Origin: JASHPR01 sp963808705
GTDB lineage: Bacteria > Actinomycetota > Actinomycetes > Streptosporangiales > Streptosporangiaceae
Length of the DNA: 64,000 nt
Assembly (NCBI GenBank): GCA_963808705.1
Contig: CAWEHB010000005.1
Coordinates: forward strand, 372,001 to 436,000
Reading direction: 5' to 3'
The translations under genes were made by a program, and so were the position numbers. This document shows positions 49,411-57,501 of the stretch, in pieces (position 1 is the stretch's first letter; each line of letters begins with the position of its first letter). The notes below the pieces were generated by a model, which worked only from the letters and a program-made list of their open reading frames with translations, was not told where the DNA came from and did no database searches.

Positions 49411-50154
49411 ATGCGGCGCCTGACTAGGAGCGTGGTCATCCTCGCGGCGGTCCTGGCCGCCGGGTTGCTGGCAGCCGGCTGCGGCAGTGTCAGCAGCGCG
49501 ATCAGTAGCGCGGCCCCCAGCGTCACCCTGCCGACCCTGCCGAGCAACAACTCCTCGCCCACCACCGCCCCGCCGACCTCCGAGGCCCCCACCACCGTGG
49601 CGCCGACCACGGTCGCCCCGACCACGGCCGCCCCGTCGACTCCGCCCAGCATTTCCCCGACGCCGGTCAGTTCGACCAGTTCGTCGCTGGCCTGGCTGTG
49701 GATCCTCCTTGCCGCGATCGTGATCATCGGGGTGATCGTGGCGGTGATCGTCGCGCGCCGGTCCGGGCGCCAGTCTGCCATCGCGGGTAGCTGGCGCCCG
49801 AGGGTCATCGACGCGTACGCGAAGGGGGCGGCACTCTACGACGCGATCAGCGTGGCCGAACGGTCCAGTGAGCTGACCGCCGCGGATAGAAGCGCCCGCT
49901 GGTACGACATCCAGCACCGCATGGACGACCTCAGCCAGGAGCTGTACTCGATGCGCGAGTCAGCCCCGGACGAGGACGAGCGCGCCCGGGTCGCCGACGT
50001 GCTCGGGTCGCTGCAGGCGCTCCGTTCCGCGATGGAGGCCGAGCGGGCCCCGGGGGGCGTCGGGCCCGAGCACGCTGAGGTGGTACGCAGCCGCCTGTTC
50101 GCGTTCGACTCGGCCCTGCAGGCGCTCCGCCCGCCGGACCTGCCCCCGCGGTAG
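49411..50154 (+). CDS. Lipoprotein with membrane helix and cytoplasmic-type helical domain
   Basis: 247 residues from ATG 49411 (GGGAGG about ten bases upstream). N-terminal hydrophobic segment ends in lipobox LAAGC; a Thr/Pro/Ser stalk with TTVAPTTVAPTT repeats; a second helix (LAWLWILLAAIVIIGVIVAVIV) followed by basic residues; then a soluble helical domain (RVIDAYAKGAALYDAISVAE ... LQALRSAMEAERA). The layout places the N-terminus outside and the helical domain inside. No family recognised. Same strand as FGE with a weak operator between them. Confidence 0.72.
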   Translation: MRRLTRSVVILAAVLAAGLLAAGCGSVSSAISSAAPSVTLPTLPSNNSSPTTAPPTSEAPTTVAPTTVAPTTAAPSTPPSISPTPVSSTSSSLAWLWILLAAIVIIGVIVAVIVARRSGRQSAIAGSWRPRVIDAYAKGAALYDAISVAERSSELTAADRSARWYDIQHRMDDLSQELYSMRESAPDEDERARVADVLGSLQALRSAMEAERAPGGVGPEHAEVVRSRLFAFDSALQALRPPDLPPR

Positions 50155-50225
50155 TGTCGGCCAGGTCGCCGCTACTCCCGGGCCAGCTACCGATCAGCCC
50201 CGCCCAGGTGGGCAGGGCGCGGTGC

Positions 50226-50546
50226 TCAGGTACCGAGCAGCTTGGCCTTGGCCGCGGTGAACTCGTCGTCGGTCAGCGCGCCCTGGTCGTGCAGGGTGGC
50301 GAGCTGGCTCAGCTGGTCGTACATCGTCGGTGCCGCCGGGGCCGCCGCGGGGGGCTGCGGAGGACCCTGCTGGTATTGCTGCTGCGGAGGGGCTTGCTGC
50401 TGCCCCTCGAGGTCTGAGATGCGCTGGTTCTGATCGTCCTCCGCGCCGGCTTGCGCGTCCGCTTTCCGGGCCATGTGCTTGCCCGCCATGTACGCGCCGC
50501 CGCCGACCGCGGCCGCGCGCAGCAACGGGCGTCGCCGCCTCAACAT
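50226..50546 (-). CDS. SHOCT-domain small protein
   Basis: 106 residues from ATG 50546. MLRRRRPLLRAAAVGGGAYM starts a weak hydrophobic N-terminus, then a Gln/Pro-rich linker (QQQAPPQQQYQQGPPQPP), then the C-terminal SHOCT motif YDQLSQLATLHDQGALTDDE ... FTAAKAKLLG. SHOCT domains are small oligomerisation modules. Typical stress-island companion in actinobacteria; exact role unknown. Confidence 0.78.
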   Translation of the reverse strand: MLRRRRPLLRAAAVGGGAYMAGKHMARKADAQAGAEDDQNQRISDLEGQQQAPPQQQYQQGPPQPPAAAPAAPTMYDQLSQLATLHDQGALTDDEFTAAKAKLLGT

Positions 50547-50592
50547 GATTGCCTCCTACTTGTGCTTCCGGCTGTGCTGGTCAGGCCGAGCA

Positions 50593-50955
50593 TCACTCGG
50601 CCCCTTCGGGCAGGGCCAGGCCCAGGGCGACCATGATCTCCGGTGCGGCCGCCACCACCCTGGGCCCGCCGACCTGCGGCGCGATGGCCTTCAGCACGCC
50701 CAAGATGTCCTCCGGCGTGCACCCGGAATCCAGCGCGTTGGCCACCTGCCAGAGGTAGGAGGCGGGAGGGGCGTCGACCGCGACCAGAGCGGCGATCTTG
50801 ACGAGCGAGAAGCTGCGCGGATCCAGGCCGCTCTTCTGCTGCCAATCCGCCCGGGCTTCCAGGCCCTCCAGCAGCAGGTCCGGATCGCTCAGGGCCAGTG
50901 CGGCCAGCGCCTGGCTGGTGTCGTCGCCAACCTCGACCTTGGTGGGCATGTTCAT
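50593..50955 (-). CDS. Carboxymuconolactone-decarboxylase-fold protein
   Basis: 120 residues from ATG 50955 (a GTG at 50961 is also possible). The central region LDPRSFSLVKIAALVAVDAP ... LWQVANALDSGCTPEDILGV is the CMD/AhpD-like four-helix fold; there is no CxxC pair, so it is not a peroxiredoxin reductase by sequence. The C-terminal helix is hydrophobic. It resembles the second half of small protein 3 (40515-40919), a possible functional link within the island. Confidence 0.78.
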   Translation of the reverse strand: MNMPTKVEVGDDTSQALAALALSDPDLLLEGLEARADWQQKSGLDPRSFSLVKIAALVAVDAPPASYLWQVANALDSGCTPEDILGVLKAIAPQVGGPRVVAAAPEIMVALGLALPEGAE

Positions 50956-51050
50956 GGTCACAATCCCTCTCTCGGTTGACCAGTCAGTCCGCAGGCAGAT
51001 CGCTGACGCCCAATCCACCCGGCGGTCAACTATTACCGCTTCGCGGTCGG

Positions 51051-51797
51051 CTAGGCGTCACCCTTGGAGGATGGTTCTGGGTGCCCCTGGCCAGGCCTCG
51101 CGAGCGCATCGGAGCCGGCCTGGGAGCCGGCGGAGGCCGCCGGGCGCGGGTCATCGGCCGTGATCGCGATCGGCTCGGTCGGGTCCGACATGTCGGGCGT
51201 GACCGCGGCAGGCTCGGCCGGGGCCGGGGGACTGACCGTGACCGGCTCGGCCGGGGGCGAGGACGGGGTACTGGCCGCATCCACGACCGGCTCGGCCTGG
51301 CGGGCCAGGAACCGGAGCCGGGCCGCCCGCGCGTCCCAGGCGTAGACGACCGCGGTTCCCGCGATGAGGTCGTACAGGGCACGGTGCTCGCGCTGCCCGA
51401 GGATGCCCAGGAACCCCAGGCCGAGGGTCAGGAAGCCGAGCGGGAACGCCAGCGACCGCACCCAGCCGCGCCACGGCTCCATTCTCCTGCCGTCGGCCCG
51501 GACCACGTGCACGCCCAGCAGCGCCATCCCCAGAGTCCTGCCGTTGGCCGCCCACTGAAAGCCGAAGTAAACGAATTGCCAGGCGACGTAGATGATGGTC
51601 ACGACGATGTTGTCCCGGTGCCAGGAGACCGAGTGGCCGCTCACGATCTGTGCCACGAAGGAAATCAACGACAGCGCGAGCGAATAGAGCACCGTGCTCA
51701 CGGTGAGATCTATCAGATACGCCGCGAAGCGCGATACCGAGCCCGCGTAGTGGCCCTGCGCGCTCACCCAGCGGCCCGGGTGCGTACGGACGCTCAT
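51051..51797 (-). CDS. RDD-family membrane protein
   Basis: 248 residues from ATG 51797. GSVSRFAAYLIDLTVSTVLY carries the RDD motif (here RFAAYLID), with further helices and GRTLGMALLGVHVVRADGRR and HRALYDLIAGTAVVY, all typical of RDD proteins. A C-terminal Pro/Ala/Glu-rich cytoplasmic tail is poorly conserved. Overlaps the upstream repeat-protein gene by ATGA, so the two are co-translated. RDD proteins are thought to be ion/solute transporters or membrane adaptors. Confidence 0.85.
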   Translation of the reverse strand: MSVRTHPGRWVSAQGHYAGSVSRFAAYLIDLTVSTVLYSLALSLISFVAQIVSGHSVSWHRDNIVVTIIYVAWQFVYFGFQWAANGRTLGMALLGVHVVRADGRRMEPWRGWVRSLAFPLGFLTLGLGFLGILGQREHRALYDLIAGTAVVYAWDARAARLRFLARQAEPVVDAASTPSSPPAEPVTVSPPAPAEPAAVTPDMSDPTEPIAITADDPRPAASAGSQAGSDALARPGQGHPEPSSKGDA

Positions 51798-52465
51798 GGC
51801 TGAACCTCCGTGTCCATCAGTGTCCGCGGGGCCAGCGGCCCCGGGTCCTTGCGCCGCAGCAGGCGCATCACCCAGCGGTCGATGCGCTCGTCTAGCCCGA
51901 CGGCGCCGCTGCGCGCCGAATCCAACGCCTCGGTCGCTATCCCGCCGGTCGACCTGGCGATGATGGCGCCGAGGTCGGTCTGCTCGACGAGCTTCTCCAT
52001 GTCGATGCGGCCGACGACATCGTTGATGTCGACGCGGTCCAGCACGGCATTCACGTCGACCTGCTCCAGCAGTTCATTGAGGTCGACCTGTTTGAGCAGA
52101 TCGTTGAGGTCTACCTCCTCCAGCAGCGCGTTGAGGTCGATCTGCTTGAGCGGCGCGTTCACGTCTACCCGCTCCAGCGGCGCGTTCACGTCCACCTGCG
52201 CCAGCAGCGCGTTAAGGTCGACCTGCCTGAGCGGCGCGTTGAGGTCTACGTGCCTGAGCAGGGCGTTGAGGTCCACCTGCTCGAGCGGCGTATTCACGTC
52301 GACCCGCGCCAGCAGCGCGTTGAGGTCCACCAGCTGGAGCAGCGCGTTGATGTCCACGGCCTGGACCACGAGGTCGATGACCCGCTCCGCGACGCGCTGG
52401 GCCAGCGCTTCCGCTGAGACGGTCATGCCCTTACGTGCCGAGCGCAGCCGGTCGAGTGGTTCCAC
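51794..52465 (-). CDS. Nine-residue VDLNALLxx repeat protein
   Basis: 223 residues. After a short N-terminus (LAQRVAERVIDLVVQAVDIN) come about 15 tandem nine-residue repeats of the form V/I-D-L/V-N-A-L/P-L-x-x (VDLNALLAR, VDVNTPLEQ, VDLNALLRH, IDLNALLEE), then ATEALDSARSGAVGLDERID. The regular D-N ladder suggests a solenoid or an extended amphipathic scaffold. ATGA-linked to the RDD gene; I recall the same repeats fused to RDD domains in other actinobacteria, which supports a physical complex. An operator copy lies 37 bases upstream. Confidence 0.78.
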   Translation of the reverse strand: MEPLDRLRSARKGMTVSAEALAQRVAERVIDLVVQAVDINALLQLVDLNALLARVDVNTPLEQVDLNALLRHVDLNAPLRQVDLNALLAQVDVNAPLERVDVNAPLKQIDLNALLEEVDLNDLLKQVDLNELLEQVDVNAVLDRVDINDVVGRIDMEKLVEQTDLGAIIARSTGGIATEALDSARSGAVGLDERIDRWVMRLLRRKDPGPLAPRTLMDTEVQP

Positions 52466-52501
52466 GAGATCAGTATGGCCGCCACACCGGGCATGCGTGA
52501 A

Positions 52502-52518
52502 TCATCCGGCACGGGTGA
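52502..52518. promoter_or_regulatory. 17-bp operator copy TCATCC-GGCAC-GGGTGA
   Basis: One mismatch to the consensus, 37 bases before the repeat-protein/RDD operon start at 52465. The N5 GGCAC is identical to the perfect copy at 48292. Confidence 0.6.
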
Positions 52519-52554
52519 GGCGGGGTGGCACGGTCATGGCCGGACGGGCCGCAG

Positions 52555-53220
52555 TCACTTGACAACGGTCAGTCCGTAGATTCCGTTGCCGACCATGATC
52601 AACCCGACCACGATGAGGACCACGGTGAGGATGGCCTGGCTGTGCGCGCGCAGCCAGCCGTTGAAGCCGGTCAGGTAGCGGGTGGTCCTGTCCGGGAAGA
52701 TGATGTGCAGCACGATGGGCAGCCAGACCAGCAGCACATTGATGACCACGACGATGATCACCGCCAGGGCGGTGAGAAAGTCGCTGGCGTCCGAGGTCGC
52801 GATCACCTGCAGCGCGGCCAGGAACGTCACGCCCGGGGCGAAGATCACGAGGCCGACCGCGAACGCGCTCAGCGGGCGGGGGTTGGCGACCATCTTGTTC
52901 ACGATCCCCGACGCCGGCTTGGCCGGATCGGGCGGCTTCGGCTTGCGCCGGGCCACCACGACGGCCGCGATCAGCAGCAGGATGCCCAGGCCCAGCCGCA
53001 GCCCGTAGCGGGGGGTGTGGTCGTGAGAGGCGTTCAGGTGGGCGGCGCGCAGCACGACCAGGATCACCACGCCCATGATCAGGCTCATGGCCACCGCCCC
53101 GATCAGGTAGAACGTGGCGGTCAGCCGGGGCCGGGCCGAGCCCAGGTACACCGCGGCCACCAGCAGCGCGGTCGGGGACAGCGCCGCCAGCAGCGCCAGC
53201 CCGGCCGCCTGTACCAGCAC
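52555..53220 (-). CDS. GAP/Sap-family membrane protein 2
   Basis: 221 residues, about six helices: LLAALSPTALLVAAVYLGSA, FYLIGAVAMSLIMGVVILVVL, LGLGILLLIAAVVVARRKP, FAVGLVIFAPGVTFLAALQVI, ALAVIIVVVINVLLVWLPIVL, ILTVVLIVVGLIMVGNGIYGL. Fits the LysE-like GAP family like the gene at 45416, though only distantly similar to it. Function unknown. Confidence 0.75.
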   Translation of the reverse strand: MLVQAAGLALLAALSPTALLVAAVYLGSARPRLTATFYLIGAVAMSLIMGVVILVVLRAAHLNASHDHTPRYGLRLGLGILLLIAAVVVARRKPKPPDPAKPASGIVNKMVANPRPLSAFAVGLVIFAPGVTFLAALQVIATSDASDFLTALAVIIVVVINVLLVWLPIVLHIIFPDRTTRYLTGFNGWLRAHSQAILTVVLIVVGLIMVGNGIYGLTVVK

Positions 53221-53280
53221 CGGGCGGCTACCCGCGACCGGGGCGTCGGCGCGCCCGGACCGGGCCGGGCGATGTCCTGG

Positions 53281-54822
53281 TCACGGCTGGCCGGCTACCT
53301 CGGGCCGGGCCAGCGGCCGGCCGATCAGCTCGATCAGCCCCAGCAGCACCAGCAACAAGACGGCGAGCAGGATGACGACCAGGCCGGTGGGATGACCCCA
53401 GAATACGAAGATCAGCGCGACCAGGCCCACCGCGGATATGCGCAGCGCCTGCCGGTGCGCGTAGGTCCACCGGCCCACCGGCCCGGTGGTCACGCCCTCG
53501 CGCTCGCCGAACCTGCGGATCCAGTCGAATCCTGACTTGACGGCTCCCCGGCTCCGTACCGCGGTCACCGACGGCCCGCTGAAGAACGCGCCGACCGCGA
53601 CCACCAGCCCGAGCACCAGCAGGGTGCGCAGCGCCTCCTTGATGAACCGGACGAAGGTGTCGAATATGGCGGCCGCGGCGTTGCTGGGCAGCACGCTGTT
53701 CGGGACGCTGTTGAGGTAGATGCCGCGGAAGATCAGCAGGCCCAGGGCCAGCACCAGCATGGACGCGGCGAACCCGAGCCCGGCCCCGATCAGGGCCCGC
53801 CGGTGGCCCTTCGCGATGTACACCCCCGCGGCGAGCAGCAGCAGGGTCAGGATCGGCAGCACGATCTTCAGGTCGTTGATCAGCCGGTACAGGGTCTGCG
53901 CCCTGACCAGCTCCTTCGATGAGAACAGCGCCAGCGTCGGGTTGATCGCTGGCAGGCTGTTGACGATCGTGAACCCCCGCGCCACCAGGGCTTTCTTGAC
54001 GATTTCGATGAACGGGCCCAGGGCGATGACCACCTGCCCGTTGCTCACGCTGACCGCGCCATTGCCCTGGCCGGACAGGGCCTTCACCAGTTCCTGGTGG
54101 GCCGTGGTGTTGACCTGGATCCAGGTGTTAGCGAACTGCGGGCTGGTCACGATCTTGCTCACCTGGGTGTGGATATACCCGGCGACCGCGCTGGCTATCG
54201 ACGGGCCGAACGTCTTCAGCAGCGCGCCGACCCGGGTCAGGCCCTTGCTGGTCAGCAGCGCCGCGGCCTGGTTGGTGTAGCCCACCAGGTTGAGGTGGCT
54301 GGTGATCGCGACGGTGACCTTGTCGGTCAGCGCGCCCTGCACCGCCGGGTTGTGGATCAGGGGCTCGATGTTCTCGATGTAGCGGTTGGTATCGGAGACC
54401 TGGTTGGCCGACCAGACCGCGACCACCGAGACCGGGGCGAGGATGCAGCCGAGCACGATCAGCACCGTGGCGACCGGGGTCCGCCAGCTCACCCGGTGCC
54501 GCCGGGCGCCGCCCGTCCCCCGGCTGCGCAACTCGGCCACCTCGGCCCGCAGGCGCGTCAGCTCAGCCCGTTCGTCCTGGCTGAGGTCGGGGGATCCGTT
54601 GTCGTGGCTGAAGTCCGGGGACCCGTGATCGGGGGATCCGGGCTCCGGGGATCCTGTGTCGTGGCTGAGGTCCGCGGATCCGGGTTCCGGCGTCTCCGAG
54701 GCCGGCGCTCCCGGGTCCGCAGTCTCCGAGTTCGGAGCACCCGGGTCCGGGGGCCCAGAATCCGGGGCTCCCGCGTCCGGGGTTCCGGTCACGGGTCTCA
54801 GCTCGCCACCCGCGTCAGACAA
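53281..54822 (-). CDS. Large membrane protein with coiled coil and extracytoplasmic domain
   Basis: 513 residues from TTG 54822; GGAGGTGA just upstream supports this rare start. The N-terminal 90 residues are Pro/Gly/Asp/Ser-rich with PDPGAP/EPGSPD repeats, then a short coiled coil (ERAELTRLRAEVAELRSR), a membrane helix (PVATVLIVLGCILAPVSVVAVW), a large outer domain (NRYIENIEPLIHNPAVQGALTDK) and five further helices. Conserved-looking but of unknown function. An operator copy lies 112 bases upstream. Confidence 0.72.
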   Translation of the reverse strand: MSDAGGELRPVTGTPDAGAPDSGPPDPGAPNSETADPGAPASETPEPGSADLSHDTGSPEPGSPDHGSPDFSHDNGSPDLSQDERAELTRLRAEVAELRSRGTGGARRHRVSWRTPVATVLIVLGCILAPVSVVAVWSANQVSDTNRYIENIEPLIHNPAVQGALTDKVTVAITSHLNLVGYTNQAAALLTSKGLTRVGALLKTFGPSIASAVAGYIHTQVSKIVTSPQFANTWIQVNTTAHQELVKALSGQGNGAVSVSNGQVVIALGPFIEIVKKALVARGFTIVNSLPAINPTLALFSSKELVRAQTLYRLINDLKIVLPILTLLLLAAGVYIAKGHRRALIGAGLGFAASMLVLALGLLIFRGIYLNSVPNSVLPSNAAAAIFDTFVRFIKEALRTLLVLGLVVAVGAFFSGPSVTAVRSRGAVKSGFDWIRRFGEREGVTTGPVGRWTYAHRQALRISAVGLVALIFVFWGHPTGLVVILLAVLLLVLLGLIELIGRPLARPEVAGQP

Positions 54823-54933
54823 GGGTCACCTCCTGCGGGCTCCCGCGCCCGGCGCGGCCGCTGGCACGGCGAATCGTCTTCAAGGCTTCGTCCTCGCATC
54901 CAACCACGTTTCTCCGAGCAGCCGGATCACACC

Positions 54934-54950
54934 TCACCCGGCCGGGGTGA
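54934..54950. promoter_or_regulatory. 17-bp operator copy TCACCC-GGCCG-GGGTGA (perfect)
   Basis: Exact consensus, extended to 19 bases by C and G at the ends. It is the rightmost copy, 112 bases before the membrane protein start at 54822 and 175 bases before the DUF6458 gene at 55125. Confidence 0.6.
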
Positions 54951-55124
54951 GTCACCGCAGGATGCGGCGAGGACAGCCGGTCACTTCACGAGGGCGAGGC
55001 ACGATGGAAGCAGCCCGCGCAACGTGAGAAGGTGAGACTGTGCCGGGCGGGCATCCCGGCCGGCCAACAGGCCCGCACGCGGTCGCCCGGCCCGGTGACC
55101 TGACGCAAACGGAAGGACGCTGCC

Positions 55125-55349
55125 ATGACCATCGGCGGGAGCATCGCGCTGTTCGTCATCGGCGCCATTCTGCGCTTCGCTATCTCCTGGAACTCTCCGT
55201 ACATCGACATCAAGGCCATCGGCGTGATCTTGATGGTCGCGGGCGTGGTCTGCCTCGGCATCTCGATCTGGCTCTTGGTCGCCCGGCGGCGCCGCCGGGC
55301 CTCGGCCGAGGTGTACGAGCAGCGCCGCTACGTCGAGCCGCCCCGGTGA
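55125..55349 (+). CDS. DUF6458-type two-helix membrane protein 2
   Basis: 74 residues from ATG 55125. MTIGGSIALFVIGAILRFAI, a short loop, AIGVILMVAGVVCLGISIWLLV and tail RRRRRASAEVYEQRRYVEPP match the paralogue at 43629 position by position. Probably a recent or conserved duplicate within the island. Function unknown. Confidence 0.82.
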   Translation: MTIGGSIALFVIGAILRFAISWNSPYIDIKAIGVILMVAGVVCLGISIWLLVARRRRRASAEVYEQRRYVEPPR

Positions 55350-55393
55350 CGGCAGCGAGCCGCGCCGAGCGGGCCTGAGTAAGTCGGCCGGCG

Positions 55394-56284
55394 TCAGCGG
55401 AGCCTCGACGGGGGAGCCGGGGCGGCGGGAGCGGCCGGGGTCAGGTCCTTCGGTGAGGTCCGCGACAGTTCGATGATCCCGGCGGCCAGGGCGGCGAAGG
55501 CCAGGACGGCGATGGTGACCTTCGCCGGGCTGTTGGTGAAGCGCTCGTCGAACAGCCAGACGCTCAAGGCGATGCTGGTCAGCGGATTGACGATGACCAG
55601 CAGCGGCTGTGACACGCTCAGCGGCCCGACGTGCAGCGCGGACTGCTCGAGCACCGTGCCGGCCGCGGCGGCGGCCGCCAGCGCGTACACCGGCCAGCGG
55701 GTGAGCATGCCGCCGATGCCGAACGCGGTGAGCGTGTCGGTGGCCGCCTTGATGAACACCGCCATCAGGGCCCACGCCAGCGCGGCCGCCACCGCGAAGG
55801 TCGCGGCCCGGCGCACCGGTGACCCCCGCATGCCCGCCGCGGCCAGCACGGCGATGGCGCCGCCGAACGCCAGCAAGGCGGACAGCCATTCGGCGGTCTC
55901 GGGAGTAGGGTTCCCGCCCGTCGGCTCGGCCACCGAGAGGAACACGCCGAGGGCCACGCAGACGACGAGCACCGAGGCCCACGCCGCGCGGGCCACGTCC
56001 TGGCGGATCCACAGCCGCCGCAGCACCAGGACGAAGACCAGTTCGGTGACCAGGATCGGCTGGACCACCGACAACTGGCCGTTGTGCAGGGCGAGGGCCT
56101 GGAACACGAACCCGCCCACCGCGGCGATCCAGCCCAGCAGCCACAACGGCTGCCGGAACAGGTAGCCGACCAGGTGCCAGCCCTTCTCCCGCTTCGGGGC
56201 GGTGATGCTCGCCTTGTGCTGCGTGATGACGTTGACCGCGTTGGAGAACGAGGCGACCAGGGCGAACACGACGGTGAGGATCAC
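55394..56284 (-). CDS. DMT-superfamily (EamA-like) transporter
   Basis: 296 residues, about nine to ten helices: MILTVVFALVASFSNAVNVI, LWLLGWIAAVGGFVFQALAL, VVQPILVTELVFVLVLRRLW, WASVLVVCVALGVFLSV, FAVAAALAWALMAVFIKAAT and SVSQPLLVIVNPLTSIALSVW. The internal two-fold repeat is as in DMT exporters. Substrate unknown; an Ala/Pro-rich C-terminal tail. It ends divergently close to the epimerase gene, on the same strand, 31 bases downstream of it. Confidence 0.78.
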   Translation of the reverse strand: MILTVVFALVASFSNAVNVITQHKASITAPKREKGWHLVGYLFRQPLWLLGWIAAVGGFVFQALALHNGQLSVVQPILVTELVFVLVLRRLWIRQDVARAAWASVLVVCVALGVFLSVAEPTGGNPTPETAEWLSALLAFGGAIAVLAAAGMRGSPVRRAATFAVAAALAWALMAVFIKAATDTLTAFGIGGMLTRWPVYALAAAAAAGTVLEQSALHVGPLSVSQPLLVIVNPLTSIALSVWLFDERFTNSPAKVTIAVLAFAALAAGIIELSRTSPKDLTPAAPAAPAPPSRLR

Positions 56285-56315
56285 GGCCCTGCCCCCCGCC
56301 CGGCGATCACGGCGA

Positions 56316-57317
56316 TCAGGGCCGGGACTCGGCGAGGTACATCTTGATCACGGAGTCGAAATCGGGGTCCGGGATCAGGCTGAGCCGGGCCGCCCGGTCG
56401 GAGCGGACTCTTCCGGGCCAGGTCGCGAACATCCTGGCCACCGCCGGGTCGGGGACCCAGTCGATCAGCGCGCTCACCTCCGGGCAGGCCACCCGTTCCA
56501 GCGCGGCGGCCATGCCCGCGACGGTCATGGTGAGCGCGGGCAGGTTGACCGCGGTGCGGCCGCCCCAGGCCTCGTCCGACGCTGAGGCGGCGCACAGCAG
56601 CCCGCCGATGGCCTTCGCCGGGGAGGCCAGCGCCACCTCGGTTTCCGGGGCGACCGGGCAGATCGCACGCTGGCCCGCGAGCGGCTCGCGGATGATGCCC
56701 GACAGGAAGCCCGACGCCGCCGCGTTCGGGCGACCGGGGCGCACGGTGACGGTCATCAGGCGGATGGCCCTCCCGCGCAGGAACCCCTTCCGGGTGTAGT
56801 CGGCTAGCAACTGCTCGCCGATGAACTTCTGCGTGCCGTAGCTGGTCTGCGGGTTGGGCAGGGTCTGGTCGTCCACGACCGCGGGGAGCGGGTGCTCCGC
56901 CGAGCCCCCGAAGACGGCGACCGAACTCGAATACACCACGACCGGGTTCGTGCCGAGCGCGCGGCACGACGCGAGCAGCAACTCGGTGGCGTGCAGGTTG
57001 GCCCGCAGGCCCAGATCGAAGTCGGCCTCGCACTCCCCGCTGACCGCGGCGGCGAGATGGAAGATCACGTCGGCCCCGGCGAGCACGCCCTGCCAGGCGC
57101 GTGCGGGGTCGAGCAACTCGCCGAGGTCGCCGCGGATCACGGCCACCCGCCCGTCGTCGGCCAGGTCCGCGGGCGCGGGCGCGCGGTCGACCAGCGTCAC
57201 CCGGGTGAGCGGGCGCGCCCCGCCGCCCGCCACCTCCAGTGAGCCCGCGGCCAGCAGTTCCCGGGCCAGCCGCGACCCCAGAAAGCCGGCCCCGCCCGTG
57301 ACCACCACCTGCGCCAC
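56316..57317 (-). CDS. denD: NAD-dependent epimerase/dehydratase, D-erythronate dehydrogenase-like
   Basis: About 333 residues from GTG 57317 (a GTG at 57338 gives seven more). Extended SDR fold: QVVVTGGAGFLGSRLARELL, VIFHLAAAVSGECEADFDLG, LRANLHATELLLASCRALGT and the active-site SYGTQKFIGEQLL (YxxxK). The VSGECEADFDLGLRANLHAT block matches DenD enzymes that oxidise D-erythronate to 2-oxo-D-erythronate in acid-sugar catabolism. The usual partner genes (DenK-type kinase, OtnI) are not adjacent, so the name rests on sequence pattern. Confidence 0.78.
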   Translation of the reverse strand: MAQVVVTGGAGFLGSRLARELLAAGSLEVAGGGARPLTRVTLVDRAPAPADLADDGRVAVIRGDLGELLDPARAWQGVLAGADVIFHLAAAVSGECEADFDLGLRANLHATELLLASCRALGTNPVVVYSSSVAVFGGSAEHPLPAVVDDQTLPNPQTSYGTQKFIGEQLLADYTRKGFLRGRAIRLMTVTVRPGRPNAAASGFLSGIIREPLAGQRAICPVAPETEVALASPAKAIGGLLCAASASDEAWGGRTAVNLPALTMTVAGMAAALERVACPEVSALIDWVPDPAVARMFATWPGRVRSDRAARLSLIPDPDFDSVIKMYLAESRP

Positions 57318-57423
57318 GGCGCCTCCCTCTCCTGCCACGAGACGTCGGATACCAGCGATCTTAGGCGGGCCACGGCTCCGGGCCGATACCCGCGGCCGCG
57401 CGGCGGCCGCCCGGCCGGGGAGC

Positions 57424-57494
57424 GAACCCTTTTTTCATCCGTCGATCACACGCTCGGAGTATGTGGGCAGTCCTGGGGAGGATGAAAAGGGTTC
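57424..57494. repeat. Inverted-repeat element, copy B
   Basis: 71 bases bounded by GAACCCTTTTTTCATCC (57424-57440) and GGATGAAAAGGGTTC (57480-57494), nearly perfect inverted arms. The core shares GTCGATC, CGCTC-GAGT, GTGGGCAGT and GGGAGGATGA with copy A at 47603. It ends seven bases before the ATG of the DinB-like gene, so it covers that gene's leader. Confidence 0.7.
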
Positions 57495-57501
57495 AACTTC
57501 T

